Positions 52,111 to 64,000 of a stretch of DNA of 64,000 nt are shown here, in pieces. Numbering within the stretch: position 1 is the stretch's first letter; every line of letters starts with the position of its first letter. The notes below the pieces were generated by a model that was not told the DNA's origin, ran no database searches, and saw only the letters and a list, made by a program, of their open reading frames with translations. The translations under genes were made by a program, and so were the position numbers. Source of the DNA: Escarpia spicata (Eukaryota; Annelida; Polychaeta; Sabellida; Siboglinidae); assembly GCA_963995525.1 (NCBI GenBank), contig OZ023206.1, positions 42,329,178-42,393,177 on the forward strand, written 5' to 3'.

Positions 52111-55100
52111 TTGATATCAGTCTAGCCTTCGTGAAGATTTGTAACATGCAAAACATATATTTGGGGTAAGACCACATTAAGGGTCCGTCCGCTGAAAAAA
52201 GTCCACTTAAAATACCGTTATGCTGTGATATGCATACATTTTGTTCGAACACTTTGATATGGGACATGTTTGTCTCGTGAGTACTGAATGTACTGCTGCT
52301 TTAGGCAAGATAAAACATCAAATGGGGATGAGTTTTAACACCTATAACTTACGTAATATGTTCTTGTAACTTACGTGACGGAGATAAAACGGTAACATGC
52401 ATTCCCAGTTGTGGTTAATCTAGTTATGTGTGTAGCTTGATATCAGTCTAGCCTTCGTGAAGATTTGTAACATGCAAAACATCTATTTGGGGTAAGACCA
52501 CATTAAGGATCCGTCCGCCAAAAAAAGTGCACTTAAAATACCGTTATGCTGTGATATGCATACATTTTGTTCGAACACTTTGACATGGGACATGTTTGTC
52601 TCGTGAGTACTGAATGTACTGCTGCTTTAGACAAGATAAAACATCAAATGGGGATGAGTTTTCACACCTATAACTTACGTAATATGTTCTTGTAACTTAC
52701 GTGACGGAGATAAAACGGTAACATGCATTCCCATTTGTGGTTAATCTAGTTATTTGTGTAGCTTGATATCAGTCTAGCCTTCGTGAAGATTTGTAACATG
52801 CAAAACATATATTTGGGGTAAGACCACATTAAGGATCCGTCCGCCGAAAAAAGTCCACTTAAAATACCGTTATGCTGTGATATGCATAAATTTTGTTCGA
52901 ACACTTTGACATGGGACTTGTTTGTCTCGTGAGTACTGAATGTACTGCTGCTTTAGACAAAATAAAACATCAAATGGGGATGAGTTTTCACACCTATAAC
53001 TTACGTAATATGTTCTTGTAAGTTAAATGACGGAGATAAAACGGTAACATGCATTCCCATTTGTGGTTAATCTAGTTATGTCTGTAGCTTGATATCAGTC
53101 TAGCCTTCGTGAAGATTTGTAACATGCAAAACATATATTTGGGGAAAGACCACATTAAGGATCCGTCCGCTGAAAATAGTTCACTTAAAATACCGTTATG
53201 CTATGATATGCATAAATTGTGTTCGAACACTTTGACATGGGACATGTTTGTCTCGTGAGTACTGAATGTACTGCTGCTTTAGACAAGATAAAACATCAAA
53301 TGGGGATGAGTTTTCACACCTATAACTTACGTAATATGTTCTTGTAACTTACGTGACGGAGATAAAACGGTAACATGCATTCCCATTTGTAGTTAATCTA
53401 GTTATGTGTGTAGCTTGATATCAGTCTAGCCTTCGTGAAGATTTGTAACATGCAAAACATATATTTGGGGTAAGACCACATTAAGGGTCCGTCCGCTGAA
53501 AAAAGTCCACTTAAAATACCGTTATGCTGTGATATGCATACATTTTGTTCGAACACTTTGATATGGGACATGTTTGTCTCGTGAGTACTGAATGTACTGC
53601 TGCTTTAGGCAAGATAAAACATCAAATGGGGATGAGTTTTAACACCTATAACTTACGTAATATGTTCTTGTAACTTACGTGACGGAGATAAAACGGTAAC
53701 ATGCATTCCCATTTGTGGTTAATCTAGTTATGTCTGTAGCTTGATATCAGTCTAGCCTTCGTGAAGATTTGTAACATGCAAAACATATATTTGGGGAAAG
53801 ACCACATTAAGGATCCGTCCGCTGAAAATAGTTCACTTAAAATACCGTTATGCTATGATATGCATAAATTGTGTTCGAACACTTTGACATGGGACATGTT
53901 TGTCTCGTGAGTACTGAATGTACTGCTGCTTTAGACAAGATAAAATATCAAATGGGGATGAGTTTTCACACCTATAACTTACGTAATATGTTCTTGTAAC
54001 TTACGTGACGGAGATAAAACGGTAACATGCATTCCCATTTGTAGTTAATCTAGTTATGTGTGTAGCTTGATATCAGTCTAGCCTTCGTGAAGATTTGTAA
54101 CATGCAAAACATATATTTGGGGTTAGACCACATTAAGGGTCCGTCCGCCGAAAAAAGTCCACTTAAAATACCGTTATGCTGTGATATGCATACATTTTGT
54201 TCGAACACTTTGATATGGGACATGTTTGTCTCGTGAATACTGAATGTACTGCTGCTTTAGACAAGATAAAACATCAAATGTTTTCAGACCTATAACTTAC
54301 TTAATATGTTCTTGTAACTTACGTGACGGAGATAAAACGGTAACTTGCATTCCCATTTGTGGTTAATCTAGTTATGTGTGTAGCTTGATATCAGTCTAAC
54401 CTTCGTGAAGATTTGTAACATGCAAAACATCTATTTGGGGTAAGACCACATTAAGGATCCGTCCGCCGAAAAAAGTCCACTTAAAATACCGTTATGCTGT
54501 GATATGCATAAATTTTGTTCGAACACTTTGACATGGGACATGTTTGTCTCGTGAGTACTGAATGTACTGCTGCTTTAGACAAGATAAAACATCAAATGGG
54601 GATGAGTTTTCACACCTATAACTTACGTAATATGTTCTTGTAACTTACGTGACGGAGATAAAACGGTAACATGCATTCCCATTTGTAGTTAATCTAGTTA
54701 TGTGTGTAGCGTGATATCAGTCTTGCCTTCGTGAAGATTTGTAACATGCAAAACATATATTTGGGGTAAGACCACATTAAGGGTCCGTCCGCCGAAAAAA
54801 GTCCACTTAAAATACCGTTATGCTGTGATATGCATACATTTTGTTCGAACACTTTGATATGGGACATGTTTGTCTCGTGAGTACTGAATGTACTGCTGCT
54901 TTAGACAAGATAAAACATCAAATGTTTTCACACCTATAACTTACTTAATATGTTCTTGTAACTTACGTGACGGAGATAAAACGGTAACTTGCATTCCCAT
55001 TTGTGGTTAATCTAGTTATGTGTGTAGCTTGATATCAGTCTAACCTTCATGAAGATTTGTAACATGCAAAACATCTATTTGGGGTAAGACCACATTAAGG

Positions 55101-55354
55101 ATCCGTCCGCCGAAAAAAGTCCACTTAAAATACCGTTATGCTGTGATATGCATACATTTTGTTCGAACACTTTGACATGGGACATGTTTGTCTCGTGAGT
55201 ACTGAATGTACTGCTGCTTTAGACAAGATAAAACATCAAATGGGGATGAGTTTTCACACCTATAACTTACGTAATATGTTCTTGTAACTTACGTGACGGA
55301 GATAAAACGGTAACATGCATTCCCATTTGTGGTTAATCTAGTTATGTGTGTAGC
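52111..55354 (+). repeat. Diverged right-hand domain, copy 1 (G H I J G J K L K L)
   Basis: Starts: 52111, 52437, 52763, 53089, 53415, 53741, 54067, 54385, 54711 and 55029. G has gggtccgtccgctg, gcatacat and gatatggg. H has gccaaaaaaagtgcac. I has gggacttg, acaaaataaa and gtaagttaaatg. J is F-like with ggggaaag and gtagttaat. K has gggtcc, an 8-bp deletion (aaatgttttca), acttaat and aacttgcat. L has tctaacc with catctattt. None of these types occurs left of 52111, so this is a separate repeat lineage inside the same array. Confidence 0.9.
54067..54384 (+). repeat. Representative 318-bp monomer, type K (8-bp deletion)
   Basis: The stretch aaatggggatgagtttt is shortened to aaatgtttt, removing 8 bp with one base of possible microhomology. 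Copies start at 54067, 54711, 61873 and 62517. Unlike the 29-bp deletion at 21836, this one has been copied: K alternates with L in the order K L K L in both right-hand domains. Confidence 0.93.
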
Positions 55355-56332
55355 TTGATATCAGTCTAGCCTTCGTGAAGATTTGTAACATGCAAAACAT
55401 ATATTTGGGGTAAGACCACATTAAGGATCCGTCCGCCGAAAAAAGTCCACTTAAAATACCGTTATGCTGTGATATGCATAAATTTTGTTCGAACACTTTG
55501 ATATGGGACATGTTTGTCTCGTGAGTACTGAATGTACTGCTGCTTTAGACAAGATAAAACATCAAATGGGGATGAGTTTTCACACCTATAACTTACGTAA
55601 TATGTTCTTGTAACTTACGTGACGGAGATAAAACGGTAACATGCATTCCCATTTGTGGTTAATCTAGTTATGTGTGTAGCTTGATATCAGTTTAGCCTTC
55701 GTGAAGATTTGTAACATGCAAAACATATATTTGGGGTAAGACCACATTAAGGATCCGTCCGCCGAAAAAAGTCCACTTAAAATACCGTTATGCTGTGATA
55801 TGCATAAATTTTGTTCGAACACTTTGACATGGGACATGTTTGTCTCGTGAGTACTGAATGTACTGCTGCTTTAGACAAGATAAAACATCAAATGGGGATG
55901 AGTTTTCACACCTATAACTTACGTAATATGTTCTTGTAACTTACGTGACGGAGATAAAACGGTAACATGCATTCCCATTTGTGGTTAATCTAGTTATGTG
56001 TGTAGCTTGATATCAGTCTAGCCTTCGTGAAGATTTGTAACATGCAAAACATATATTTGGGGTAAGACCACATTAAGGATCCGTCCGCCGAAAAAAGTGC
56101 ACTTAAAATACCGTTATGCTGTGATATGCATAAATTTTGTTCGAACACTTTGACATGGGACATGTTTGTCTCGTGAGTACTGAATGTACTGCTGCTTTAG
56201 ACAAGATAAAACATCAAATGGGGATGAGTTTTCACACCTATAACTTACGTAATATGTTCTTGTAACTTACGTGACGGAGATAAAACGGTAACATGCATTC
56301 CCATTTGTGGTTAATCTAGTTATGTGTGTAGT

Positions 56333-59300
56333 TCGATATCAGTCTAGCCTTCGTGAAGATTTGTAACATGCAAAACATCTATTTGGGGTAAGACCACATT
56401 AAGGATCCGTCCGCCGAAAAAGTCCACTTAAAATACCGTTATGCTGTGATATGCATACATTTTGTTCGAACACTTTCACATGGGACATGTTTGTCTCGTG
56501 AGTACTGAATGTACTGCTGCTTTAGACAAGATAAAACATCAAATGGGGATGAGTTTTCACACCTATGACTTACGTAATATGTTCTTGTAACTTACGTGAC
56601 GGAGATAAAACGGTAACATGCATTCCCATTTGTGGTTAATCTAGTTATGTGTGTAGTTTGATATCAGTCTAACCTTCGTGAAGATTTGTAACATGCAAAA
56701 CATATATTTGGGGTAAGACCACATTAAGGATCCGTCCGCCGAAAAAAGTCAACTTAAAATACCGTTAAGCTGTGATATGCATAAATTTTGTTCGAACACT
56801 TTGACATGGGACATGTTTGTCTCGTGAGTACTGAAAGTACTGCTGCTTTAGACAAGTTAAAACATCAAACGGGGATGAGTTTTCACACCTATAACTTACG
56901 TAATATGTTCTTGTAACTTACGTGACGGAGATAAAACGGTAACATGCATTCCCATTTGTGGTTAATCTAGTTATGTGTGTAGCTTGATATCAGTCTAGCC
57001 TTCGTGAAGATTTGTAACATGCAAAACATCTATTTGGGGTAAGACCACATTAAGGATCCGTCCGCCAAAAAAGTGGACTTAAAATACCGTTATGCTGTGA
57101 TATGCATAAATTTTGTTAGAACACTTTGACATGGGACATGTTTGTCTCGTGAGTACTGAATATACTGCTGCTTTAGACAAGATAAAACATCAAATGGGGA
57201 AGAGTTTTCACACCTATAACTTACGTAATATGTTCTTGTAACTTACGTGACGGAGATAAAACGGTAACATGCATTCCCATTTGTGGTTAATCTAGTTATG
57301 TGTGTAGCTTGATATCAGTCTAGCCTTCGTGAAGATTTGTAACATGCAAAACATATATTTGGGGTAAGACCACATTAAGGATCCGTCCGCCGAAAAAAGT
57401 CCACTTAAAATACCGTTATGCTGTGATATGCATAAATTTTGTTCGAACACTTTGACATGGGACATGTTTGTCTCGTGAGTACTGAATGTACTGCTGCTTT
57501 AGACAAGATAAAACATCAAATGGGGATGAGTTTTCACACCTATAACTTACGTAATATGTTCTTGTAACTTACGTGACGGAGATAAAACGGTAACATGCAT
57601 TCCCATTTGTGGTTAATCTAGTTATGTGTGTAGTTTGATATCAGTCTAGCCTTCGTGAAGATTTGTAACATGCAAAACATCTATTTGGGGTAAGACCACA
57701 TTAAGGATCCGTCCGCCGAAAAAAGTCCACTTAAAATACCGTTATGCTGTGATATGCATAAATTTTGTTCGAACACTTTCACATGGGACATGTTTGTCTC
57801 GTGAGTACTGAATGTACTGCTGCTTTAGACAAGATAAAACATCAAATGGGGATGAGTTTTCACACCTATGACTTACGTAATATGTTCTTGTAACTTACGT
57901 GACGGAGATAAAACGGTAACATGCATTCCCATTTGTGGTTAATCTAGTTATGTGTGTAGTTTGATATCAGTCTAACCTTCGTGAAGATTTGTAACATGCA
58001 AAACATATATTTGGGGTAAGACCACATTAAGGATCCGTCCGCCGAAAAAAGTCAACTTAAAATACCGTTAAGCTGTGATATGCATAAATTTTGTTCGAAC
58101 ACTTTGACATGGGACATGTTTGTCTCGTGAGTACTGAATGTACTGCTGCTTTAGACAAGTTAAAACATCAAACGGGGATGAGTTTTCACACCTATAACTT
58201 ACGTAATATGTTCTTGTAACTTACGTGACGGAGATAAAACGGTAACATGCATTCCCATTTGTGGTTAATCTAGTTATGTGTGTAGCTTGATATCAGTCTA
58301 GCCTTCGTGAAGATTTGTAACATGCAAAACATATATTTGGGGTAAGACCACATTAAGGATCCGTCCGCCGAAAAAAGTCCACTTAAAATACCGTTATGCT
58401 GTGATATGCATAAATTTTGTTCGAACACTTTGATATGGGACATGTTTGTCTCGTGAGTACTGAATGTACTGCTGCTTTAGACAAGATAAAACATCAAATG
58501 GGGATGAGTTTTCACACCTATAACTTACGTAATATGTTCTTGTAACTTACGTGACGGAGATAAAACGGTAACATGCATTCCCATTTGTGGTTAATCTAGT
58601 TATGTGTGTAGCTTGATATCAGTCTAGCCTTCGTGAAGATTTGTAACATGCAAAACATATATTTGGGGTAAGACCACATTAAGGATCCGTCCGCCGAAAA
58701 AAGTCCACTTAAAATACCGTTATGCTGTGATATGCATAAATTTTGTTCGAACACTTTGACATGGGACATGTTTGTCTCGTGAGTACTGAATGTACTGCTG
58801 CTTTAGACAAGATAAAACATCAAATGGGGATGAGTTTTCACACCTATAACTTACGTAATATGTTCTTGTAACTTACGTGACGGAGATAAAACGGTAACAT
58901 GCATTCCCATTTGTGGTTAATCTAGTTATGTGTGTAGTTTGATATCAGTCTAGCCTTCGTGAAGATTTGTAACATGCAAAACATCTATTTGGGGTAAGAC
59001 CACATTAAGGATCCGTCCGCCGAAAAAAGTCCACTTAAAATACCGTTATGCTGTGATATGCATAAATTTTGTTCGAACACTTTCACATGGGACATGTTTG
59101 TCTCGTGAGTACTGAATGTACTGCTGCTTTAGACAAGATAAAACATCAAATGGGGATGAGTTTTCACACCTATGACTTACGTAATATGTTCTTGTAACTT
59201 ACGTGACGGAGATAAAACGGTAACATGCATTCCCATTTGTGGTTAATCTAGTTATGTGTGTAGTTTGATATCAGTCTAACCTTCGTGAAGATTTGTAACA

Positions 59301-59590
59301 TGCAAAACATATATTTGGGGTAAGACCACATTAAGGATCCGTCCGCCGAAAAAAGTCAACTTAAAATACCGTTAAGCTGTGATATGCATAAATTTTGTTC
59401 GAACACTTTGACATGGGACATGTTTGTCTCGTGAGTACTGAAAGTACTGCTGCTTTAGACAAGTTAAAACATCAAACGGGGATGAGTTTTCACACCTATA
59501 ACTTACGTAATATGTTCTTGTAACTTACGTGACGGAGATAAAACGGTAACATGCATTCCCATTTGTGGTTAATCTAGTTATGTGTGTAGC
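56333..59590 (+). repeat. Ten-monomer block, copy 2 (paired with 48853-52110)
   Basis: Same ten types and 3258 bp as 48853-52110. It is flanked on the left by B2, B and a B-like monomer with gtgcac (55355-56332) and on the right by type G. The block plus the diverged monomers after it makes a larger repeat of about 7.5 kb (48853 to 56333) whose second copy runs off the right edge. Confidence 0.92.
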
Positions 59591-62500
59591 TTGATATCAG
59601 TCTAGCCTTCGTGAAGATTTGTAACATGCAAAACATATATTTGGGGTAAGACCACATTAAGGGTCCGTCCGCTGAAAAAAGTCCACTTAAAATACCGTTA
59701 TGCTGTGATATGCATACATTTTGTTCGAACACTTTGATATGGGACATGTTTGTCTCGTGAGTACTGAATGTACTGCTGCTTTAGACAAGATAAAACATCA
59801 AATGGGGATGAGTTTTCACACCTATAACTTACGTAATATGTTCTTGTAACTTACGTGACGGAGATAAAACGGTAACATGCATTCCCATTTGTGGTTAATC
59901 TAGTTATGTGTGTAGCTTGATATCAGTCTAGCCTTCGTGAAGATTTGTAACATGCAAAACATATATTTGGGGTAAGACCACATTAAGGATCCGTCCGCCG
60001 AAAAAAGTCCACTTAAAATACCGTTATGCTGTGATATGCATAAATTTTGTTCGAACACTTTGACATGGGACTTGTTTGTCTCGTGAGTACTGAATGTACT
60101 GCTGCTTTAGACAAAATAAAACATCAAATGGGGATGAGTTTTCACACCTATAACTTACGTAATATGTTCTTGTAAGTTAAATGACGGAGATAAAACGGTA
60201 ACATGCATTCCCATTTGTGGTTAATCTAGTTATGTCTGTAGCTTGATATCAGTCTAGCCTTCGTGAAGATTTGTAACATGCAAAACATATATTTGGGGAA
60301 AGACCACATTAAGGATCCGTCCGCTGAAAATAGTTCACTTAAAATACCGTTATGCTATGATATGCATAAATTGTGTTCGAACACTTTGACATGGGACATG
60401 TTTGTCTCGTGAGTACTGAATGTACTGCTGCTTTAGACAAGATAAAACATCAAATGGGGATGAGTTTTCACACCTATAACTTACGTAATATGTTCTTGTA
60501 ACTTACGTGACGGAGATAAAACGGTAACATGCATTCCCATTTGTAGTTAATCTAGTTATGTGTGTAGCTTGATATCAGTCTAGCCTTCGTGAAGATTTGT
60601 AACATGCAAAACATATATTTGGGGTAAGACCACATTAAGGGTCCGTCCGCTGAAAAAAGTCCACTTAAAATACCGTTATGCTGTGATATGCATACATTTT
60701 GTTCGAACACTTTGATATGGGACATGTTTGTCTCGTGAGTACTGAATGTACTGCTGCTTTAGGCAAGATAAAACATCAAATGGGGATGAGTTTTAACACC
60801 TATAACTTACGTAATATGTTCTTGTAACTTACGTGACGGAGATAAAACGGTAACATGCATTCCCAGTTGTGGTTAATCTAGTTATGTGTGTAGCTTGATA
60901 TCAGTCTAGCCTTCGTGAAGATTTGTAACATGCAAAACATCTATTTGGGGTAAGACCACATTAAGGATCCGTCCACCAAAAAAAGTGCACTTAAAATACC
61001 GTTATGCTGTGATATGCATACATTTTGTTCGAACACTTTGACATGGGACATGTTTGTCTCGTGAGTACTGAATGTACTGCTGCTTTAGACAAGATAAAAC
61101 ATCAAATGGGGATGAGTTTTCACACCTATAACTTACGTAATATGTTCTTGTAACTTACGTGACGGAGATAAAACGGTAACATGCATTCCCATTTGTGGTT
61201 AATCTAGTTATGTGTGTAGCTTGATATCAGTCTAGCCTTCGTGAAGATTTGTAACATGCAAAACATATATTTGGGGTAAGACCACATTAAGGATCCGTCC
61301 GCCGAAAAAAGTCCACTTAAAATACCGTTATGCTGTGATATGCATTAATTTTGTTCGAACATTTTGACATGGGACTTGTTTGTCTCGTGAGTACTGAATG
61401 TACTGCTGCTTTAGACAAAATAAAACATCAAATGGGGATGAGTTTTCACACCTATAACTTACGTAATATGTTCTTGTAAGTTAAATGACGGAGATAAAAC
61501 GGTAACATGCATTCCCATTTGTGGTTAATCTAGTTATGTCTGTAGCTTGATATCAGTCTAGCCTTCGTGAAGATTTGTAACATGCAAAACATATATTTGG
61601 GGAAAGACCACATTAAGGATCCGTCCGCTGAAAATAGTTCACTTAAAATACCGTTATGCTATGATATGCATAAATTGTGTTCGAACACTTTGACATGGGA
61701 CATGTTTGTCTCGTGAGTACTGAATGTACTGCTGCTTTAGACAAGATAAAATATCAAATGGGGATGAGTTTTCACACCTATAACTTACGTAATATGTTCT
61801 TGTAACTTACGTGACGGAGATAAAACGGTAACATGCATTCCCATTTGTAGTTAATCTAGTTATGTGTGTAGCTTGATATCAGTCTAGCCTTCGTGAAGAT
61901 TTGTAACATGCAAAACATATATTTGGGGTAAGACCACATTAAGGGTCCGTCCGCCGAAAAAAGTCCACTTAAAATACCGTTATGCTGTGATATGCATACA
62001 TTTTGTTCGAACACTTTGATATGGGACATGTTTGTCTCGTGAGTACTGAATGTACTGCTGCTTTAGACAAGATAAAACATCAAATGTTTTCACACCTATA
62101 ACTTACTTAATATGTTCTTGTAACTTACGTGACGGAGATAAAACGGTAACTTGCATTCCCATTTGTGGTTAATCTAGTTATGTGTGTAGCTTGATATCAG
62201 TCTAACCTTCGTGAAGATTTGTAACATGCAAAACATCTATTTGGGGTAAGACCACATTAAGGATCCGTCCGCCGAAAAAAGTCCACTTAAAATACCGTTA
62301 TGCTGTGATATGCATAAATTTTGTTCGAACACTTTGACATGGGACATGTTTGTCTCGTGAGTACTGAATGTACTTCTGCTTTAGACAAGATAAAACATCA
62401 AATGGGGATGAGTTTTCACACCTATAACTTACGTAATATGTTCTTGTAACTTACGTGACGGAGATAAAACGGTAACATGCATTCCCATTTGTAGTTAATC

Positions 62501-64000
62501 TAGTTATGTGTGTAGCTTGATATCAGTCTTGCCTTCGTGAAGATTTGTAACATGCAAAACATATATTTGGGGTAAGACCACATTAAGGGTCCGTCCGCCG
62601 AAAAAAGTCCACTTAAAATACCGTTATGCTGTGATATGCATACATTTTGTTCGAACACTTTGATATGGGACATGTTTGTCTCGTGAGTACTGAATGTACT
62701 GCTGCTTTAGACAAGATAAAACATCAAATGTTTTCACACCTATAACTTACTTAATATGTTCTTGTAACTTACGTGACGGAGATAAAACGGTAACTTGCAT
62801 TCCCATTTGTGGTTAATCTAGTTATGTGTGTAGCTTGATATCAGTCTAACCTTCGTGAAGATTTGTAACATGCAAAACATCTATTTGGGGTAAGACCACA
62901 TTAAGGATCCGTCCGCCGAAAAAAGTCCACTTAAAATACCGTTATGCTGTGATATGCATACATTTTGTTCGAACACTTTGACATGGGACATGTTTGTCTC
63001 GTGAGTACTGAATGTACTGCTGCTTTAGACAAGATAAAACATCAAATGGGGATGAGTTTTCACACCTATAACTTACGTAATATGTTCTTGTAACTTACGT
63101 GACGGAGATAAAACGGTAACATGCATTCCCATTTGTGGTTAATCTAGTTATGTGTGTAGCTTGATATCAGTCTAGCCTTCGTGAAGATTTGTAACATGCA
63201 AAACATATATTTGGGGTAAGACCACATTAAGGATCCGTCCGCCGAAAAAAGTGCACTTAAAATACCGTTATGCTGTGATATGCATATCTTTTGTTCGAAC
63301 ACTTTGACACGGGACATGTTTGTCTCGTGAGTACTGAATGTACTGCTGCTTTAGGCAAGATAAAACATCAAATGGGGATGAGTTTTAACACCTATAACTT
63401 ACGTAATATGTTCTTGTAACTTACGTGACGGAGATAAAACGGTAACATGCATTCCCAGTTGTGGTTAATCTAGTTATGTGTGTAGCTTGATATCAGTCTA
63501 GCCTTCGTGAAGATTTGTAACATGCAAAACATCTATTTGGGGTAAGACCACATTAAGGATCCGTCCACCAAAAAAAGTGCACTTAAAATACCGTTATGCT
63601 GTGATATGCATAAATTTTGTTCGAACACTTTGACATGGGACATGTTTGTCTCGTGAGTACTGAATGTACTGCTGCTTTAGACAAGATAAAACATCAAATG
63701 GGGATGAGTTTTCACACCTATAACTTACGTAATATGTTCTTGTAACTTACGTGACGGAGATAAAACGGTAACATGCATTCCCATTTGTGGTTAATCTAGT
63801 TATGTGTGTAGCTTGATATCAGTCTAGCCTTCGTGAAGATTTGTAACATGCAAAACATATATTTGGGGTAAGACCACATTAAGGATCCGTCCGCCGAAAA
63901 AAGTCCACTTAAAATACCGTTATGCTGTGATATGCATTAATTTTGTTCGAACACTTTGACATGGGACTTGTTTGTCTCGTGAGTACTGAATGTACTGCTG
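59591..64000 (+). repeat. Diverged right-hand domain, copy 2 (G I J G H I J K L K L x H I)
   Basis: Starts: 59591, 59917, 60243, 60569, 60895, 61221, 61547, 61873, 62191, 62517, 62835, 63161, 63487 and 63813. The run J K L K L is 1614 bp both here (61547-63160) and at 53741-55354, and G H I J at 60569-61872 matches 52111-53414. The monomer at 63161 has gtgcac with taggcaag and cccagttg, an A/G mixture. The domain continues beyond the window. Confidence 0.88.
63813..64000 (+). repeat. Partial last monomer (type I, 188 bp)
   Basis: It begins ttgatatcag and shows gcattaat and gggacttg, as in the type I monomer at 61221. It is cut by the window edge, so the array extends further right. The left edge is equally open, since the window starts directly inside repeat sequence. 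Confidence 0.92.

Larger units (their letters stand above)
1..64000. repeat. 326-bp tandem satellite array filling the window (196 monomers plus a partial)
   Basis: Monomers start with ttgatatcag at 1, 327, 653, 979, 1305 and so on to 63813, all in the same orientation with no spacer. The basic unit is 326 bp. Exceptions are 325 bp (21 type E monomers and two C monomers at 48853 and 56333), 318 bp (54067, 54711, 61873, 62517) and 297 bp (21836). These lengths sum exactly to the start of the last partial monomer. By eye most neighbours differ at only about 5 to 15 positions, so identity is high. GC counted on monomer 1 is 122 of 326, about 37%. There is no gene, RNA gene or mobile element. Such long homogeneous arrays are typical of centromeric or heterochromatic satellite DNA in eukaryotes; the chromosomal location is inference. 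Confidence 0.98.

Noticed and set aside
1..64000. CRISPR array
   Set aside because: Repeats are contiguous with no variable spacers, and the 326-bp unit is far too long.
1..64000. CENP-B box
   Set aside because: The TTCG-containing stretches (cttcgtgaag, gttcgaac, tttcggg) do not match the nTTCGnnnnAnnCGGGn pattern on either strand.
1..64000. Ribosomal intergenic spacer subrepeats
   Set aside because: No rRNA sequence is present anywhere in 64 kb, and spacer subrepeat arrays are much shorter than this.
1..64000. Assembly artefact from repeat collapse or false expansion
   Set aside because: Not excluded, but private variants in almost every copy, consistent block lengths and ordered HOR positions argue for real sequence. 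Read-level evidence would settle it.

Overview
The whole window is one uninterrupted tandem satellite DNA array. The unit is 326 bp and runs head to tail in one orientation from the first base to the last. It holds 196 complete monomers plus a 188-base partial at the right edge. Lengths add up exactly: 196 x 326, minus 1 bp in each of 23 monomers, 8 bp in each of 4, and 29 bp in one, puts the next monomer start at 63813, where it is found. I see no gene, RNA gene, transposon, inversion or unique spacer. Stops occur in all frames of every monomer, so the window has no supportable coding sequence. This is the pattern of centromeric, pericentromeric or knob-type heterochromatin in a eukaryotic chromosome. 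A monomer is about 37% GC, nearly all carry one BamHI and one EcoRV site, and CpG is not depleted. The species cannot be named from this; a plant is a reasonable guess. The beet BamHI satellite pBV, with a unit near 327 bp, is one family to test against, held at low confidence.

Monomer types are defined here by bases counted from ttgatatcag (monomer position 1). A: C53, GC at 93-94, T127, G195, A227. a: as A but G53. A3: as a but with taggcaacat. B: A47, G53, CC at 93-94, A127, A195, C227. B2: B with T148. B*: B with a T-run at 131-135 and A171. Bg: B with G236. C: C47, usually C146 and G236. Cv: C with A209, T234 and G236. D: A15, CA at 93-94, A111, T200, C213. Da: D with A179. E: 325 bp, missing G84, GG at 93-94, A136, A180, A219. 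F: TC at 93-94 and A115. G to L: a diverged set found only at the right end.

Layout. 1-6193: irregular A-rich array. 6194-12058: first full 18-monomer higher-order repeat (HOR) of 5865 bp (Cv D E B* C D B2 B C Da E Bg D B2 B C Da E). 10756-14664: the last four monomers (B C Da E) present three times. 14665-21183: B F A, a partial HOR, then a five-monomer block twice. 21184-27346: C/A monomers, including one with a 29-bp deletion, then an HOR copy missing three monomers. 27347-39076: two adjacent full HOR copies, nearly identical. 38426-41031: a four-monomer duplication (Da E B F). 40380-43964: a second copy of the block at 14665-18249. 43965-49828: another full-length HOR with one substituted position. 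48853-52110 and 56333-59590: a duplicated ten-monomer block. 52111-55354 and 59591-64000: a second, diverged repeat family (G to L) that has partly lost the BamHI site and includes 318-bp monomers.

Nothing here works as a gene system. The interest lies in the repeat architecture, which records unequal exchange and conversion at several scales, and in short palindromes that recur every 326 bp, one of which has a hypervariable centre.
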